Source: Euwallacea fornicatus (lineage: Eukaryota; Arthropoda; Insecta; Coleoptera; Curculionidae). From it: a DNA stretch of 64,000 bases. The notes under the pieces are model-generated. The model was not told where the DNA came from, did not search any database, and saw only the letters and a program-made list of their open reading frames with translations. Positions 33,562 through 45,332 of this stretch are shown one piece after another; positions within the stretch are counted from its first letter, which is position 1, and each line of letters starts with the position of its first letter. The DNA is taken from positions 1,984,001 through 2,048,000 of the forward strand of contig NC_089568.1 of NCBI RefSeq assembly GCF_040115645.1, in the 5' to 3' direction. The translations under genes and the position numbers were made by a program.

Positions 33562-35367
33562 GGTCCGGATTCTTATGTCATTTTAAACTGTTGCTGCATC
33601 GTTGACCCAATTCTGCTTACCCACCAGAATGAAATAAACTGTTCTCAAATCGAGTCTCTGAGAAAGCATTGAGGACACCTCGCGTTGTCCATTCAGAAAG
33701 GTATGATCGCCATACTTGCTTCCGTCTGGAGTTTTTCCACTTCCGAATCTCGTATGTCGCTTGTCCGCAAATCATTTAGTTTAAATCTGTCGTTCGATTT
33801 GGATTTAGGAACCAGTTGGTCCGATTATTTTGCAGTTCTATGTCTATTGTGACATAATTTACACTAATTATCCAGCCGATACTTCGCCCTACATTAATAA
33901 CAACACGAACAGCTCTGATGGGCATATTACAAATCCTCTTTTTGTGGTAACGACTGAAAGCGATCCAAATCCGGGCAAACGCAACAAAAACAAACAGCAT
34001 TATTCAATACCCCATATTGTATGCAAATCGTTCATATCGCTTCTTTGTGTCAACTTAGTGGCTGAAATATGGCGTGCCGTATAATTTGCTTTGACAAAGC
34101 CCTTTTTGTCACTATTAAAAGCGGATCTGCTACGGACGGAAGATTAAAATGCGAATTTTAAATCATTTTTCTACTGAATCGCCATTTTTATCCGCTAAAA
34201 AGGCCTTTTCGGAGCGTTTTCTTCTAAGAGAGTAATTTGTTTTTCATTGAATATGACAGAAATTAAATATTTAATTCTGATTAAAAGCAATCGCTTCCGC
34301 GACCGTTAAAATACTCCTTACACAAGAGCCAAATCCACTTACACAAATGCATTCTTGCATTTCACTTAATAAATAATTCGTACATCTACTCCCATAAACA
34401 ACATTATCGCGATTCCATCGATGCATAATTCACGTGACACCACTATTCCCCATCGTTCAAATGGAAATCCAGCAAAAACATGACGTACAAAATTTAATTA
34501 AGAAAATAAATAGTAGAGCATTTTACAGATTAATTTCCAATTGAATAAAAACTGTAATAATGCAATTAAGTTGAATTAATATTCCAAATTGCCCATTCCA
34601 TTTAGCGATACAATTATATTTACAAATTACATCAGTTGTAAATATTAACAAAAACGTCCCTATTTCAAAGTTGCTGATACAGCCATTTCGTACAAATTAT
34701 TATTATCGAGTATTTCCGGTCCTAAAATATTAAAAACAGGAATTGTTATGTTTTTAGCTTCCGCCGAAAATTTATAGTTAAAATACATATCTACGTTTAT
34801 TAACGTGAGTTATTATAGGCACTCAGCTTTATACATACACTCCATTTGCTTAATAGTGTTACTCCATGTAAAATGGAGAGATTCATGAGTATTATTAAAC
34901 GTAAAGTGGTTAGGCACCGGGAGGTATTAGTCTTTTCATTAGAGGTTTAATTTTAGAGCTGCATACTGCTGTTACGGAGTTTTGATTAAAGCATATATTG
35001 GTATAGTTAGCACGTTATGGAGCATTATCGTGAGGTGACATACTCAACACAATTTATGGAAATGCGCATTGATTCGATTAAAAAAGTCCCTCCACGTTGC
35101 ATAAAACCAAGATGTAAATAGACGTGTATCAACGTGTACAGTACTCGCACAAATGATTGCAACACATTTATAGCTTTCGCTAATCCGATATTAAAAATAA
35201 ATGCCTCAACACGTGCAATTGCATTCTTAAGAATGCGCCTAATGCATTATTTTCCATGGTCAGTTTTTTCACCCCTGTCCAGCTACCCCAACTAATTTTC
35301 CATGCTTTCAAATGGAACGGCGCCCAGCGCAGTATATCATGCGAACGGGACCTCAGTAAATGGCGGT
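33562..35367. other. Non-coding stretch, nothing recognised
   Basis: No supported gene, element end or repeat. I looked here for a signal-peptide exon of the SMPDL3-like gene, which would need a donor leaving one base of a codon, and found none I could defend. Confidence 0.4.
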
Positions 35368-37197
35368 GTGCTCGGATCTAAAATTAGACTTACAGTTTCC
35401 TTAAACAAAGGAATGAAGTCCATGTCTCAGAACGATTAAAGGTTTTATTAAGTAAAAAAATACAATAAGATGCAGAAATTCCGAATCGTCGTCAGTGTGA
35501 ACAGTTTTTCAGTCACAAAATACTTCAGTTTCCATAAACTTCATTAGTCAGTCAACATTCGTTAGTAGTTCAATTCAGTAGTTAGAGATCTACTAAACAT
35601 GGATCGTTTATCGCAGAAGCGAAAAATTGAAGTTTTAATCTTTTTGGCGCATGGAGATCGCACAAGGACTTAGGACGAAGTATATCTCGCATTTAATAGC
35701 AAATGCGTAGATCGACTTATTGGTAGAAGTGTAGTTTGCCGAATTGACAGCGAATTTCAGAGAGAGACAAAACAGTACACACAAACTACAGAACAGATCA
35801 AACTGGGACTAATCACCAAGATAAGACACCGCAAGAACCCCCTCCTCAATCCATCCAAGGCACTTTTATATGAACGGGCAGTAATGAGTAAGAAAAAGGT
35901 ACTACAACTAGAATGCAAACGGAAAAACAACCACTACAATCGGACTACATTAAACTCCCTTCGCCTAACAAGACAAAGTAGGCAATCCCGCTTCTTCTTC
36001 CCTCCCACTGTAGTGCTGGAATGTTTCCGAGGGTTGTGATTTTATTCTTCTCCTTCCCTTTTCGGTGTGTATCTGATTGAATCGTGAAGAAGAAAGTCAA
36101 ATTTCGTGTCATGGGCAGAAAGGCCACTGAGTCCGATAGCCCTTTCTTAAGTGACTAAAGATTTTCTATCACCACCACTACTAACAAATTCCAACAAATT
36201 GGAAGTGTGAATACTGCTTCAAAGTATGGAAAATCGCGAAAAGCAGCTGGTGGCGATAAAGCACTAGGCATTCTTTTATCTATCGATGAAAACCCCGTGC
36301 GATTCACCATCAAATTTGCCGATGAATTTGATGTATCTGCAAAATTAGTAAGCAATCTTTTAAAACGCGTAAAAATTTCATCCATACAAAATTTCCCTTA
36401 CCCAAGGGTTGACGCCAAACGATTTTGATTGCAGGATGAAATTTTGTGAATTGATGCAAAAAACGCATTCAGGATAATAGGTTTTTTCCAGAATTTTATT
36501 TTCGGATGAAGGAACGTTTTGCTTAAATGGACCTATTCATCGACATAATTGTCGCTACTGGTATACAGACAACCCTCATTGAATATAAACACTGCTTACA
36601 TAACATCCGTAAATACTCGATGTACGGATGGGTAAAATCGGCCACCAGTCCATTTTTCCCAGCATCGGTCCTTTTTTCATAGAGGGAAACTTAAACAACG
36701 CATCACACTTACCATACACTTATTCCAAAATGAAATAGTTCCGTCAATTGCCGCAATTTTTCCTGGAGAAAATGGGAAAGGAGCAGCCAATAATATTTGG
36801 TTCACACTACATCGTGCTGTGCCTGTGAAAATGCATCTTGTTGAGATTTTCTTTAAGAGACGGCAAGAGGCACAATACAGAATGGCCGCCACGATGTCCA
36901 GATCTTAGGCCCGTCGATTTTTTTGTGGGGTCACTTAAAGGTTCCGTGTAAGAAATAGACGTAGATGAGTCACGTCTTAGAATTCGAACAAAATTGGAAT
37001 TAATATCGGAAGGAACACTGGATAATTGCATAAAAGTGTTCAAGAAATGACTGAGTCATTGCCATATTGTTACTGCCACTTTGAGTATTTATTGTGCGAG
37101 TTTCAATTTTGCGTGATGTAACAGTGAGTTACTTTATTTTATATTTAATAATTTTATTTTTTAACTGAGCTGTAGGTCCAATTTTAGTTCTGAGTAT
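35368..37197 (+). mobile_element. Tc1/mariner-type element with degraded transposase
   Basis: Inverted ends can be matched at 35368-35395 (GTGCTCGGATCTAAAATTAG) and 37170-37197 (reverse complement ATACTCAGAACTAAAATTGG), followed inside by TTACAG/CCTACAG. The match probably extends a few bases outward, and the exact termini and TA duplication are not clear. Between the ends lies a single + strand transposase relic. The length of about 1.83 kb is similar to the other long-TIR elements of this window. Confidence 0.65.
35599..37107 (+). pseudogene. Broken DDD transposase (Tc1/mariner superfamily)
   Basis: The sequence starts MDRLSQKRKIEVLIFLAHGD, then has a stop followed by DEVYLAFNSKCVDR, a degenerate helix-turn-helix. 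A long open block at 36200-36428 reads GSVNTASKYGKSRKAAGGDK, ALGILLSIDENPVR and ADEFDVSAKLVSNLLKRVK, i.e. the linker and second helix-turn-helix. The first catalytic block survives as [11 protein letters not shown] (about 36501). IGPFFIEGNLN lies near 36663. The third block is WPPRCPDLRPVDFF (about 36884-36925). Multiple stops and frame changes separate these pieces. The second catalytic block is not recognisable. Confidence 0.8.
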
Positions 37198-37774
37198 AAC
37201 ATGGTATCTCTTCTTGAATTACCTTTCACGTTATATAATAATACAATGGGTGTTTTTCAATTTTAAATAAAATTTTAGTACAAGCAGCGCAATAGGCATG
37301 AAAAATGTTAACATCGAAAATAATGCATTGAATGCCTTTTGAAAAGCGAAATAACAAGTTTTCTAGAATTAAAAAAATATATTTGGTTTATGAAGTTTAT
37401 GAACGTTAGTGAGTTGCATGCACTGTATACTCTTAGTAGGTGTTATGCATTACAGAAAGGTGTATTTTCATAATAAATTGTCAAATTGACTCACAGCCAC
37501 AATTACTATTTCACATTTGATTAATTATTGGTAATAATTTATTTATAAGTCTGAATGTGTTTTTGCATTTATTCTCATTTAACCCTTTCTATTTTTAGGG
37601 TGCATTACTGTTTTTGTATGAATGAACGTTTGAACTATTTACATGTATTGTAACACATACTTCCATGATAAATTAATATGGTTTTAGCCCCCAAAATTAA
37701 AGTGCAGGGTTGCTCGTTGTAAATAGCACAAACAGTGAATTAGCTTTATGCGATAATTTCTATTTTTGTTTCAG
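37198..37774. other. Non-coding, upstream of SMPDL3-like exon A
   Basis: A+T-rich sequence that ends in the pyrimidine tract and CAG acceptor of the exon at 37775. No gene or repeat was seen. Confidence 0.5.
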
Positions 37775-37843
37775 CTTATTTTTGGCATATAACGGATATT
37801 CACTACGATGGACATTACAATTCACATATGGATATACGCAAAG
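37775..37843 (+). CDS. SMPDL3-like phosphodiesterase, exon A (start of catalytic domain)
   Basis: The acceptor TTTTTGTTTCAG precedes and the donor AAAG|GTAAGG follows. The 69-bp exon carries 22 full codons reading AYFWHITDIHYDGHYNSHM then DIRK, with partial codons at both ends (two bases in, one base out). FWHITDIHYD is the first metal-binding motif (Asp-x-His) of the calcineurin-like phosphoesterase fold in acid sphingomyelinase and SMPDL3 proteins, which are secreted or lysosomal. It splices in phase to exon B. The signal peptide must come from an upstream exon ending in phase 1, which I could not find. The first residue, Ala, depends on the unseen last base of that exon. Confidence 0.9.
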
Positions 37844-39000
37844 GTAAGGCAGCTGTCATTGTGAATACTATCATGTAGTCGTGTAGTACAATTTACGCGT
37901 CCATTGGGGACTAATTGATGACTGGATAAATCCGTAAAGTACGTGCAAGTTTTATGTAGCCAATTAAGAAGTGCATGGTTTTGTATGACGAATGATATGA
38001 ATTCCAATTGTCCGAGTGCAACAACGATTTGCAACACGACATATTTCCTTTAATTTGCATTTCTTTTTACCATATCATTTACATTAAAAATGAATTTACA
38101 TCATTTTACATTTCAATTACATAAAATTTGGTAATTTCTTACGGCGTCAATACCGAACGCTCCTATTTTGACATGTGAAATTGGACTCCAGAAGGAACGG
38201 ACGCATAAGGAATTATCACTCACTGTACGATGTGCAAGTCGGATTCGTGAGAATTTGTATATCGATCTAGAACCAATTCCTGAAAGGCCATTCGAAGCGA
38301 TCCATATGGGAATCACCTCAAAACTTAGCAACATTTTTACTGTTTAACCTTTGATCGTGTCAAGGTCTGTCATTGCTTTCACCGTTCACTGGCGCTTTCG
38401 ATTTCATGAACGCTGGTGATCAGTTAAAGTTGAAGAACTGATGAGATGACAGTACTGTTTCTCTCAAATTCAGTCATCCCCCTTTTTCCATCTCCCACCT
38501 CAAGAATCGCTATACATATTCTAAACGAAAAATACATGTAAATGATTAGCATTAATCCATCGAAATCTGAATAAAATGACTCAAACCTGGCTATACTTCC
38601 ATCACTTGTCAATCAAAACCAGGTTCACATTAATCCCGAAATCTAGTTTTAATTTCAATTAACACCGCGCTTTCCGCATCTGGCTCGTTTTGTAATCCAA
38701 ATTTTACCGCACGTTCGAGTTGCCTTTCTACCTCACAGCGTGCACACAATATGAGGAAATGCATTGCAAATTTGTGGCTGATCAAATTACCATCACTAAT
38801 TATAAATGTAATGCATTAGCATACGTGGCCAGTTTTGATGCCAAATTACTGATGGATATAAATCGGTTATTCGCCTTGCCTCTTTATGATCGATTAAATT
38901 TCGTTTACGGCTATCGATGAGGTAGAGGGAGAGGAAAATATTATATTTTAACCATTTTCAGGAAATAGATAATGATTATAAAGCGCAACTCTTACTTCAG
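37844..39000 (+). other. Intron between SMPDL3-like exons A and B (1,157 bp)
   Basis: The intron is bounded by GTAAGG and TTACTTCAG. It contains a 70-codon open frame on the + strand (about 38135-38346, with KERTHKELSLTVRCASRI) that has no recognised family and no splice signals suited to join the flanking exons. No transposon ends were seen. Confidence 0.85.
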
Positions 39001-39169
39001 GTTGTTGGAGACCAACCTACGACGGTAGTTCAAATGCCAGAGGTCAAAGGGGACCATTGAGCCAATACGGTGACTATAGCTGTGATTCCACCTGGGAGCT
39101 CATAGAATCGGCTTCTAAAATGATGATGACGAGGCAGAATGAGATTGTCGAATTCGTTTTATGGACTGG
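39001..39169 (+). CDS. SMPDL3-like phosphodiesterase, exon B
   Basis: 169 bp between TTACTTCAG and the donor CTGG|GTAAGT. Joined to exon A, the first codon becomes Gly, giving GCWRPTYDGSSNARG, then PLSQYGDYSCDSTWELIESA and NEIVEFVLWTG. CWRP, YGDYxCDSxWxLIESA and FVLWTGD are hallmark motifs of acid sphingomyelinase-like phosphodiesterases. The two cysteines are expected to form disulfides of the secreted enzyme. The Asp that completes WTGD, the bridging metal ligand, is supplied by exon C, 22.7 kb downstream. The frame is fully open and both junction phases agree with the neighbours, so this is a functional-looking exon, not a pseudogene. Confidence 0.93.
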
Positions 39170-40599
39170 GTAAGTTCGCATCCGTTCTTGACTTTATTAA
39201 CAAGCTATTTAACTCCTCCAAACTTCTCACCAACCAATTCCAATTCTCGCTAACAATAGTAATCCAACTTGGAATAGGTTAATTAGATGTACACCTCAAG
39301 ATAAATGAAATAAATTAACCGTACATTAAAACCAGAACTATATTAATTGCACATATAACCACGACTGCATCCAGTTTTAGTTCTGCGAACTGGAAACTAT
39401 GAGGCAGGTTTTGGGGATTGTTCAGATAGTCTTTGGGAACTTATTGTTCAACTTATACAGGAAGTTTGCAAGTTTTAAACACGACAAAGAGAGTTTAATC
39501 GGTCTAACAAGGGGTTGGCCAGAAATGTTTAGATTATGTGTAAGTGAAACGTTTAGTTGTGCTAGTTTTTAGTAAGGGAAAATACCTTTTGTGCACAAAT
39601 ACGAGACCTGTAATAGCTAAACATCAAACTAATGCCTTAAGTCTGGAAATAACGACATTATTTCTAAGAAGCTTTGTCCTTTGTCCATTTCTTAGTTCAA
39701 GATCGATACAGCCAGTATTCGGTTAAAACGTGTCCTCGTTGTGTAGCTGTCCAGTTCAATAAATTTATAAAGGACTTGGAGCAGGAAGATGAAATTCTAC
39801 GTTGAATAATGTATAAAAGAGTTGTATTATTTGAAGTTAGCTGGTTATTGCGGACGCGATATATCTTTCTTGATATGATTTATCGCATCCTAAATAAAGT
39901 ACCTTTTGGGTCGGTTTTTGGTTCGATGTGTCCAATTAACACCTGCGGTATTTTGAGGGCTTCAGACACCCTTATAAAACTATCGAAGTGTTGCTTCATC
40001 ACAGAGACACATCTTTCAGCATTAAAAAAGCTACTGACCTCAAAAGACAATTTCCTCTGCCATCCTGTGGCATTTGGTGTGTGGACTTCACAGTTCTTTC
40101 CATTAACTTTTGGACAGCGGCATCAGTCACTTAAATTACTTTTAGATCATCAAATCCCTTGTTGAAGAATTTTTTGCTATTCCTTCCTCGTAGGATGCAG
40201 AGCTGGTGAGTAAATCATCGTTCACCTTATTCCAAGATAAAAATCTCATGTAAACGTAGCTCGATAACTTTGCGGTGGAAAAAACAGTCGTGATATCAAA
40301 AAAATATCACCCCGTAGATTCTCACAATCATTTGGTAAGACTTATATTGTTCGCACTGAAAAGTAATCGGTATTCCAAATTCCATCTAACCACATTACTT
40401 GACAAGAATATTTTTGAAAATTTAAAGCTTTACATCTTAGTAAACTTTTGCCTATTCATAACAACACATCCAGTCTCAAAAGAATTACAATTTTTTTTTA
40501 CAAAAAGATGCGGTTTACCAAAATATGTCAAACAAAAAACCAAAAAAAAAATTAAAGAAATATTAGTTTTCAGTACTTACCTAAGTCAAATAGAGATAA

Positions 40600-40830
40600 A
40601 AAGGTCAAATTGGCCTCCTCGTAGCCCTGACCTAACCCAACTGAAGAGGTATGAGACCTGGTAAAAACACGAACTCACAACAAACAGCTGGAAACCATTG
40701 CACACCTTCGAGCAGCTCTTCTTGAAGAATGGAAAAATACTCCGCAATGATTAATTGCTAATGTGTCCTGTGCTGACCTCGCCGCATGGAAGCTGTCATT
40801 AGACCACGAGGGGAAAGTACACGCGATTAA
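40600..40830 (+). pseudogene. Tc1-like transposase, C-terminal fragment
   Basis: WPPRSPDLTQ at about 40613 is the third catalytic block region of Tc1-like transposases (usual WPPxSPDLNPIE), but the following Asn-Pro-Ile-Glu part is lost. In another frame the sequence resumes as LRAALLEEWKNTPQ, a stop, LIANVSCADLAAW and DHEGKVHAIN, matching the family's LxxALxxEWxxIPQ...LIxSM...RGGxTxY end. About 75 codons remain. No inverted ends were found. Confidence 0.65.
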
Positions 40831-43800
40831 TGTTTATTTATCTTTAAGTTGGATATTAATTTATTTTCACCATTATTATTTATTTGTGTGACATGTTTTG
40901 ATAATTTTTGCTAAATCGCATTTTGTTAAAAAAATAGTAATTTCTTTGAGAATGGGTGTATTGTTATAAACCAAAAGAAGGAATATTAAGGAAACATAAA
41001 GCTTTACAATTGCATAGAAAGGTATGTCAAAGTATTTTCAGATTCTTCCACAGAGCGTTCAAACATCTAGATCGAAAAGCACCCCTTGATTTCACCTTGT
41101 GAAAGGACAATCACAACTTTTGACAAAATTAATGTCCACTAATGATTCATATGGACGCAACTACAATTTGTCAAAAAAATGATCAAAATCGATATAAAAC
41201 TAAAAAAGCTGTGTAAAATTTAAATTGAATAATATTAATGTTGCCCGGTTCGTTTTTGTTCATGAGCGTAGTTACACGGAAAACTGTAAAATTATTAACA
41301 TACATTGTCACGCCTCTGAACCTGCTACAATAATAACAAATAACCAATTCAAAAAGATACGTTCATACCGTTATTTTTATTAATCCCGCCTACACTCTCA
41401 TCAATTTTGAACCGTTAGTCTCATCTATAGAAGACTTTTATTTTATATTTCTGCCTTTGTTATTTGAATATTACGTTCGCCGCACACCCTAGATACCTAT
41501 ATGCCACCTAATTCGGTGCACAGGCAAAGATCCAAACTGTAAACTATATTGCATTCGCTCTGTATGCGTTTTTAGCTATTGATCAGAATTCTATAACTCC
41601 TGGCCCGCGTCAGTCTATATAATCGACCTATCATCCCATTGCTAAACACCAGTGTTCCCTTTTTTTAATTTAAAAGGCTTATTTTCCAGAAGCCAAAATT
41701 TCCTCACAAAATGCAGAAAACTCTCAGAGAAATAAGGAAAACTCCTGGATCCAATTCTCGACTTTTCCCAACCCCGACTTTCATTTGTCTAGAAGATATA
41801 GTCATTAAAACTCCAAAGTGTCTGCCTTTGATATTTCATGTCAGACGTAAAATTTTTACTACTTTAATAAAAGGAAATCTCGCCTTGTCTTTGCTCGCGA
41901 TATTAACTGAGTGGGGGTGACTCCGATAACGCCGAACTTTGGCGAAAGAGGAAATTATGTTACATTACCGCAGGGTCTGAATGCATTTTCTTTGTGCCCG
42001 GAACTTTTGAATTTGGTTTTACTGCCTCCTTTATGCTCAGATAACAGCAAATAGTGGGAAAATTAGCGAGCAGGAATTGTAGTTACTTTGAAATTATGCA
42101 CAGATGACAGGGAAAATCACACCTGCACACGTAATTGCCTCGTTTAATTAGTTCGAAACATTTAAATCGTTTTCTTATGTAACAATTATTATTTCCCTCA
42201 AATTCCAGCTGCATTATTTGCGCTAATTATTTCGAGCATCTCCGCAAATTCTTGAGCTTCCCCTCGCTGCAATAATTATTAATTTAGGTTATTTTGGGCT
42301 GTCGCAGTGTGAAAAAAGGGCGCGTAGCATTTCGAATTCAATTTTCATACAGTTTGAAGCACCGTATTGCGGCTCAGGTGAAATAAACAAAGAAAGCAAA
42401 TGTTCGAAACCAAAACCGAAATGAAGGTCGCAGATGTCGATTCCAGAACGACTTAAGCTACGTGTAATAACCAACAAGCTCCATTTAGACTGGCAGACAA
42501 TTAAAGTAGTTATTTCGAAACTTTGCTGTCGGTTAATAACAGTCTTGGTTGGTTTTATTTAACTAGTTGCTACTTTAACTTTACAAAGTTTAATATAACA
42601 AGTCTGGAAGTTAGAATGTGCGAAGAAAAGGGAATGCACCCCGAGACTGCTCGGCTCAACTTCAAGGTGCTTATTTGCCTCGGCGTTTGGTAAATATTTG
42701 CCTCGGAAAATTTAGGTGAGGGGGTTTGGTAAATAATTGGAAGGTAATGTTGCACAATGGGAGATATGCATGCTGCATGTCATTGCGTCATAACCACTCA
42801 AATTTTGCTTAATATAGCGTGTCCGACATCGTTGAGGAAAATTTCTAAGAGCACCCAATCGAACGCCCCAAAAGTAAACAGAGAGAAAAATGTTTTCCAA
42901 TCAAGTCCTAATTCGAGTTTTAAACTTAGAACTAGCTTCAGCTGCAAAGAATAATGGACCAGAACGCGGACGTCCTTTAAGGTCTTGTTTTATTTTAAAA
43001 TGTCCATGCAGCTAACAAATAAATACACAATGGAGTATACGCTAAATTGAAATATTAATTTTTATTTGGGGTTCGCCCTTACTTAAAAAGCAATTTAATG
43101 ATATAATCTTGAAGTAGTAAATATTTCATAAAATATCATTATTCTTCATTTCAAAAGCGGCACAAAAGCAGAAACTTCACTGTTGACTTTATGGCACTCG
43201 TCAGTCTCCTGGATACGAAAAAGCAGTATTAGTTAATTCTAGTTTATTGTTGCTTTACGTAACTGTCTATTCAGGGTCTCAAATAAGTTACCAAATAAAG
43301 CAAGTTAAGGATTTCAAAGCGTCAAATTAGAAAAGATCCGCAATTTTGAGCCCTTTGATGAAGATGAATGGAGAAATTGAATTGAATGATAAATGTTGGG
43401 ATAAAGTCTTCCCGTATCAAGGTTTGGATAATTTGATGTATTTTGTGGTTACTTACTATAGCACTGAAGTGTGTTTTGCGGAGGATGATTTGGCCAGTGC
43501 AGTGAGGATTATACCAGCTGGCATTAGCCTCATTTAGACAAAATTTTAAGATAATAGGATATGACCAGAGATTATTGTTGATATTGATGAATGATGATGA
43601 TTCTCGATGATGATAATTGAACTGTTTGGCAATCGAAATTGGGGGCATGTAAAGGGATTTCGAAAACAGGAAAAGAAACTTATGTCTTTGAGTTGAATTC
43701 TCATAAATTAAAAATGAGCTACTGCACAATATTTGTCTAACTCTCGCTCAAATAGTTCTCTAAAAAGTTTCCAGGTTTTCTATATTTTTAACTATAATAG

Positions 43801-44220
43801 TCACCATCTCTTCTGTGAATCATATTGTTCTAGACACGTTGCGTGATCATTAAGAAAAAAAAACGTTCAGTAGTCACATTAGAATATAAGACAAAATTAC
43901 CTCGAAAATCCTCAAATAATAGAAAACTAGAGCTCTAAATAATAAAATAATAATGTATCTGTAATGTATAGTAATTAGGTTATTACCGCATTTCAATGCA
44001 TTTTAAAAACGTTTTCAATCGAGGATGGTAATAACTAACTAGCACACTCATTACATGCAATATCTATTATAATTTATCTACAATGCGACTGTATAATATA
44101 GAAAGCCCATTTAACATTCCCTCGGATTCCTATGAGCTTATTTGTAATTTCATAAAAAAACAATTGCGGCAGTGTATATGAGGCTAATGCAGACGAATTT
44201 TAAAATTAGGGACTACCCTA
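40831..44220. other. Intronic stretch, nothing firmly recognised
   Basis: No transposon ends or host exons could be supported. An open + strand frame at 43358-43537 (KMNGEIELNDKCWDKVF ... ASAVRIIPAGISLI, then stop) has a more protein-like composition than its surroundings and is antisense to a 135-codon frame, but neither matches a family I know and no splice sites frame it. Confidence 0.4.
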
Positions 44221-44300
44221 CAGGGTGTCCAAAAAGCGGGGTATCATAATTTTTAATGGAGAGACTTGCTTTTTTCACTTAATCAAATCCCCTCTTGAGC
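44221..44300 (+). mobile_element. Lone transposon terminus (CAGGGTGTCC after TA)
   Basis: TA then CAGGGTGTCCAAAAAGCGGG begins here. This is the terminus style of Tc1/mariner-type elements in the window. No inverted partner was found downstream before the next element at 45333, so this is probably a truncated or solo end. The length given is arbitrary. Confidence 0.35.
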
Positions 44301-45332
44301 CTGTGTTAGGTCCCATATTAGATACTCACTGCACTAGAATCAGTTTGATGAATGCACTATGGCAACCATAAGTAAAACCACAATGGAGGTGAATATGACA
44401 TTGCAGGCGCCTTCTTCATTAGCGACATTATTAACCTTTTGAGAAAATAGGAATGCAAATTTATAATTATTTCCATTGTTTTGTCCATCCAGTTAGATCT
44501 TCCTAGCCGTAGGCAAACGTTTCGCAATAAAAAAATTGTCTTAAGAAATCTTTTCCAAAAAAGGACAATCCAACTGGATCATCATATTTCCAGGTCTGTA
44601 ATGGCTGATATGAACCACTATACAAACTGTATGCTTTCTTAGGCTTCTCAATGCTCAAATAGAGAGTTACAATCTATAGTTACAGCTGGATGAAACTTCA
44701 TGGACCACAAATTCTAAATTTCAACATTTCAAATAAAAACCGAACAGTTACGCCCGACAATTCCAGTAGACGTTGCAATTAGCTGCAACGTTATTAAAAT
44801 GTCAAAAAGGACTAAAAGCTCTTGCTATTAATCATTTAATCTACCAACTAAATCGTGTCTATCAATAAAAAGTTCTATCTAGTCCTTCGTTGCAAGTTAT
44901 AATTAGTTGGAACTTTCCAAATCTCCACGGGCGCTATGTTTTGAAATCGTTCGAGTTTAAATGGAAAAGTTTTTGTTGTTCAACCTTTTAATGATCATTA
45001 AAAATTTAGAAACGCTCGAGGATTGATTTTTAATGCACTTCGAGCCGGGTCATCAGATTAGAAGGTTCTGAGGCTTTTACAGATGCCACAGGAGAATGTT
45101 ATGTTCATTAACAGTTATATATCGTCAAAAAGCCCAATATTCTGAAACAGACTCTCGTTTCGAACAAAATTATTGCAAAACTTGAAGTCTAATTCTGAGT
45201 AAAGATTTTTGATTAGGAACGCAATCCGAGTTTCACACCTAAGGGTATCATTCAAATGCAAAATACGAAATACATTAAAAGCTCACAGATCTCTCACAAA
45301 TGGTTAAAATACTATATGCACGCTAAGATATA
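44301..45332. other. Intronic stretch, nothing recognised
   Basis: May be the body of the element whose end lies at 44221, but no transposase text could be read and no repeat was found. Confidence 0.35.

Noticed and set aside
27000..37774. A signal-peptide first exon for the SMPDL3-like gene
   Set aside because: Several ATG-plus-donor combinations were inspected, but none gave a hydrophobic leader ending in the required phase 1.
38135..38346. 70-codon open frame in the intron between SMPDL3-like exons A and B, containing KERTHKELSLTVRCASRI
   Set aside because: Inserting it would break the well-conserved junction between exons A and B; there are no fitting splice sites and no family match.
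43322..43729. 135-codon minus-strand open frame overlapping a 60-codon + strand frame
   Set aside because: Neither strand shows a recognised motif, start context or splice signals; overlapping open frames on both strands are common by chance in this composition.
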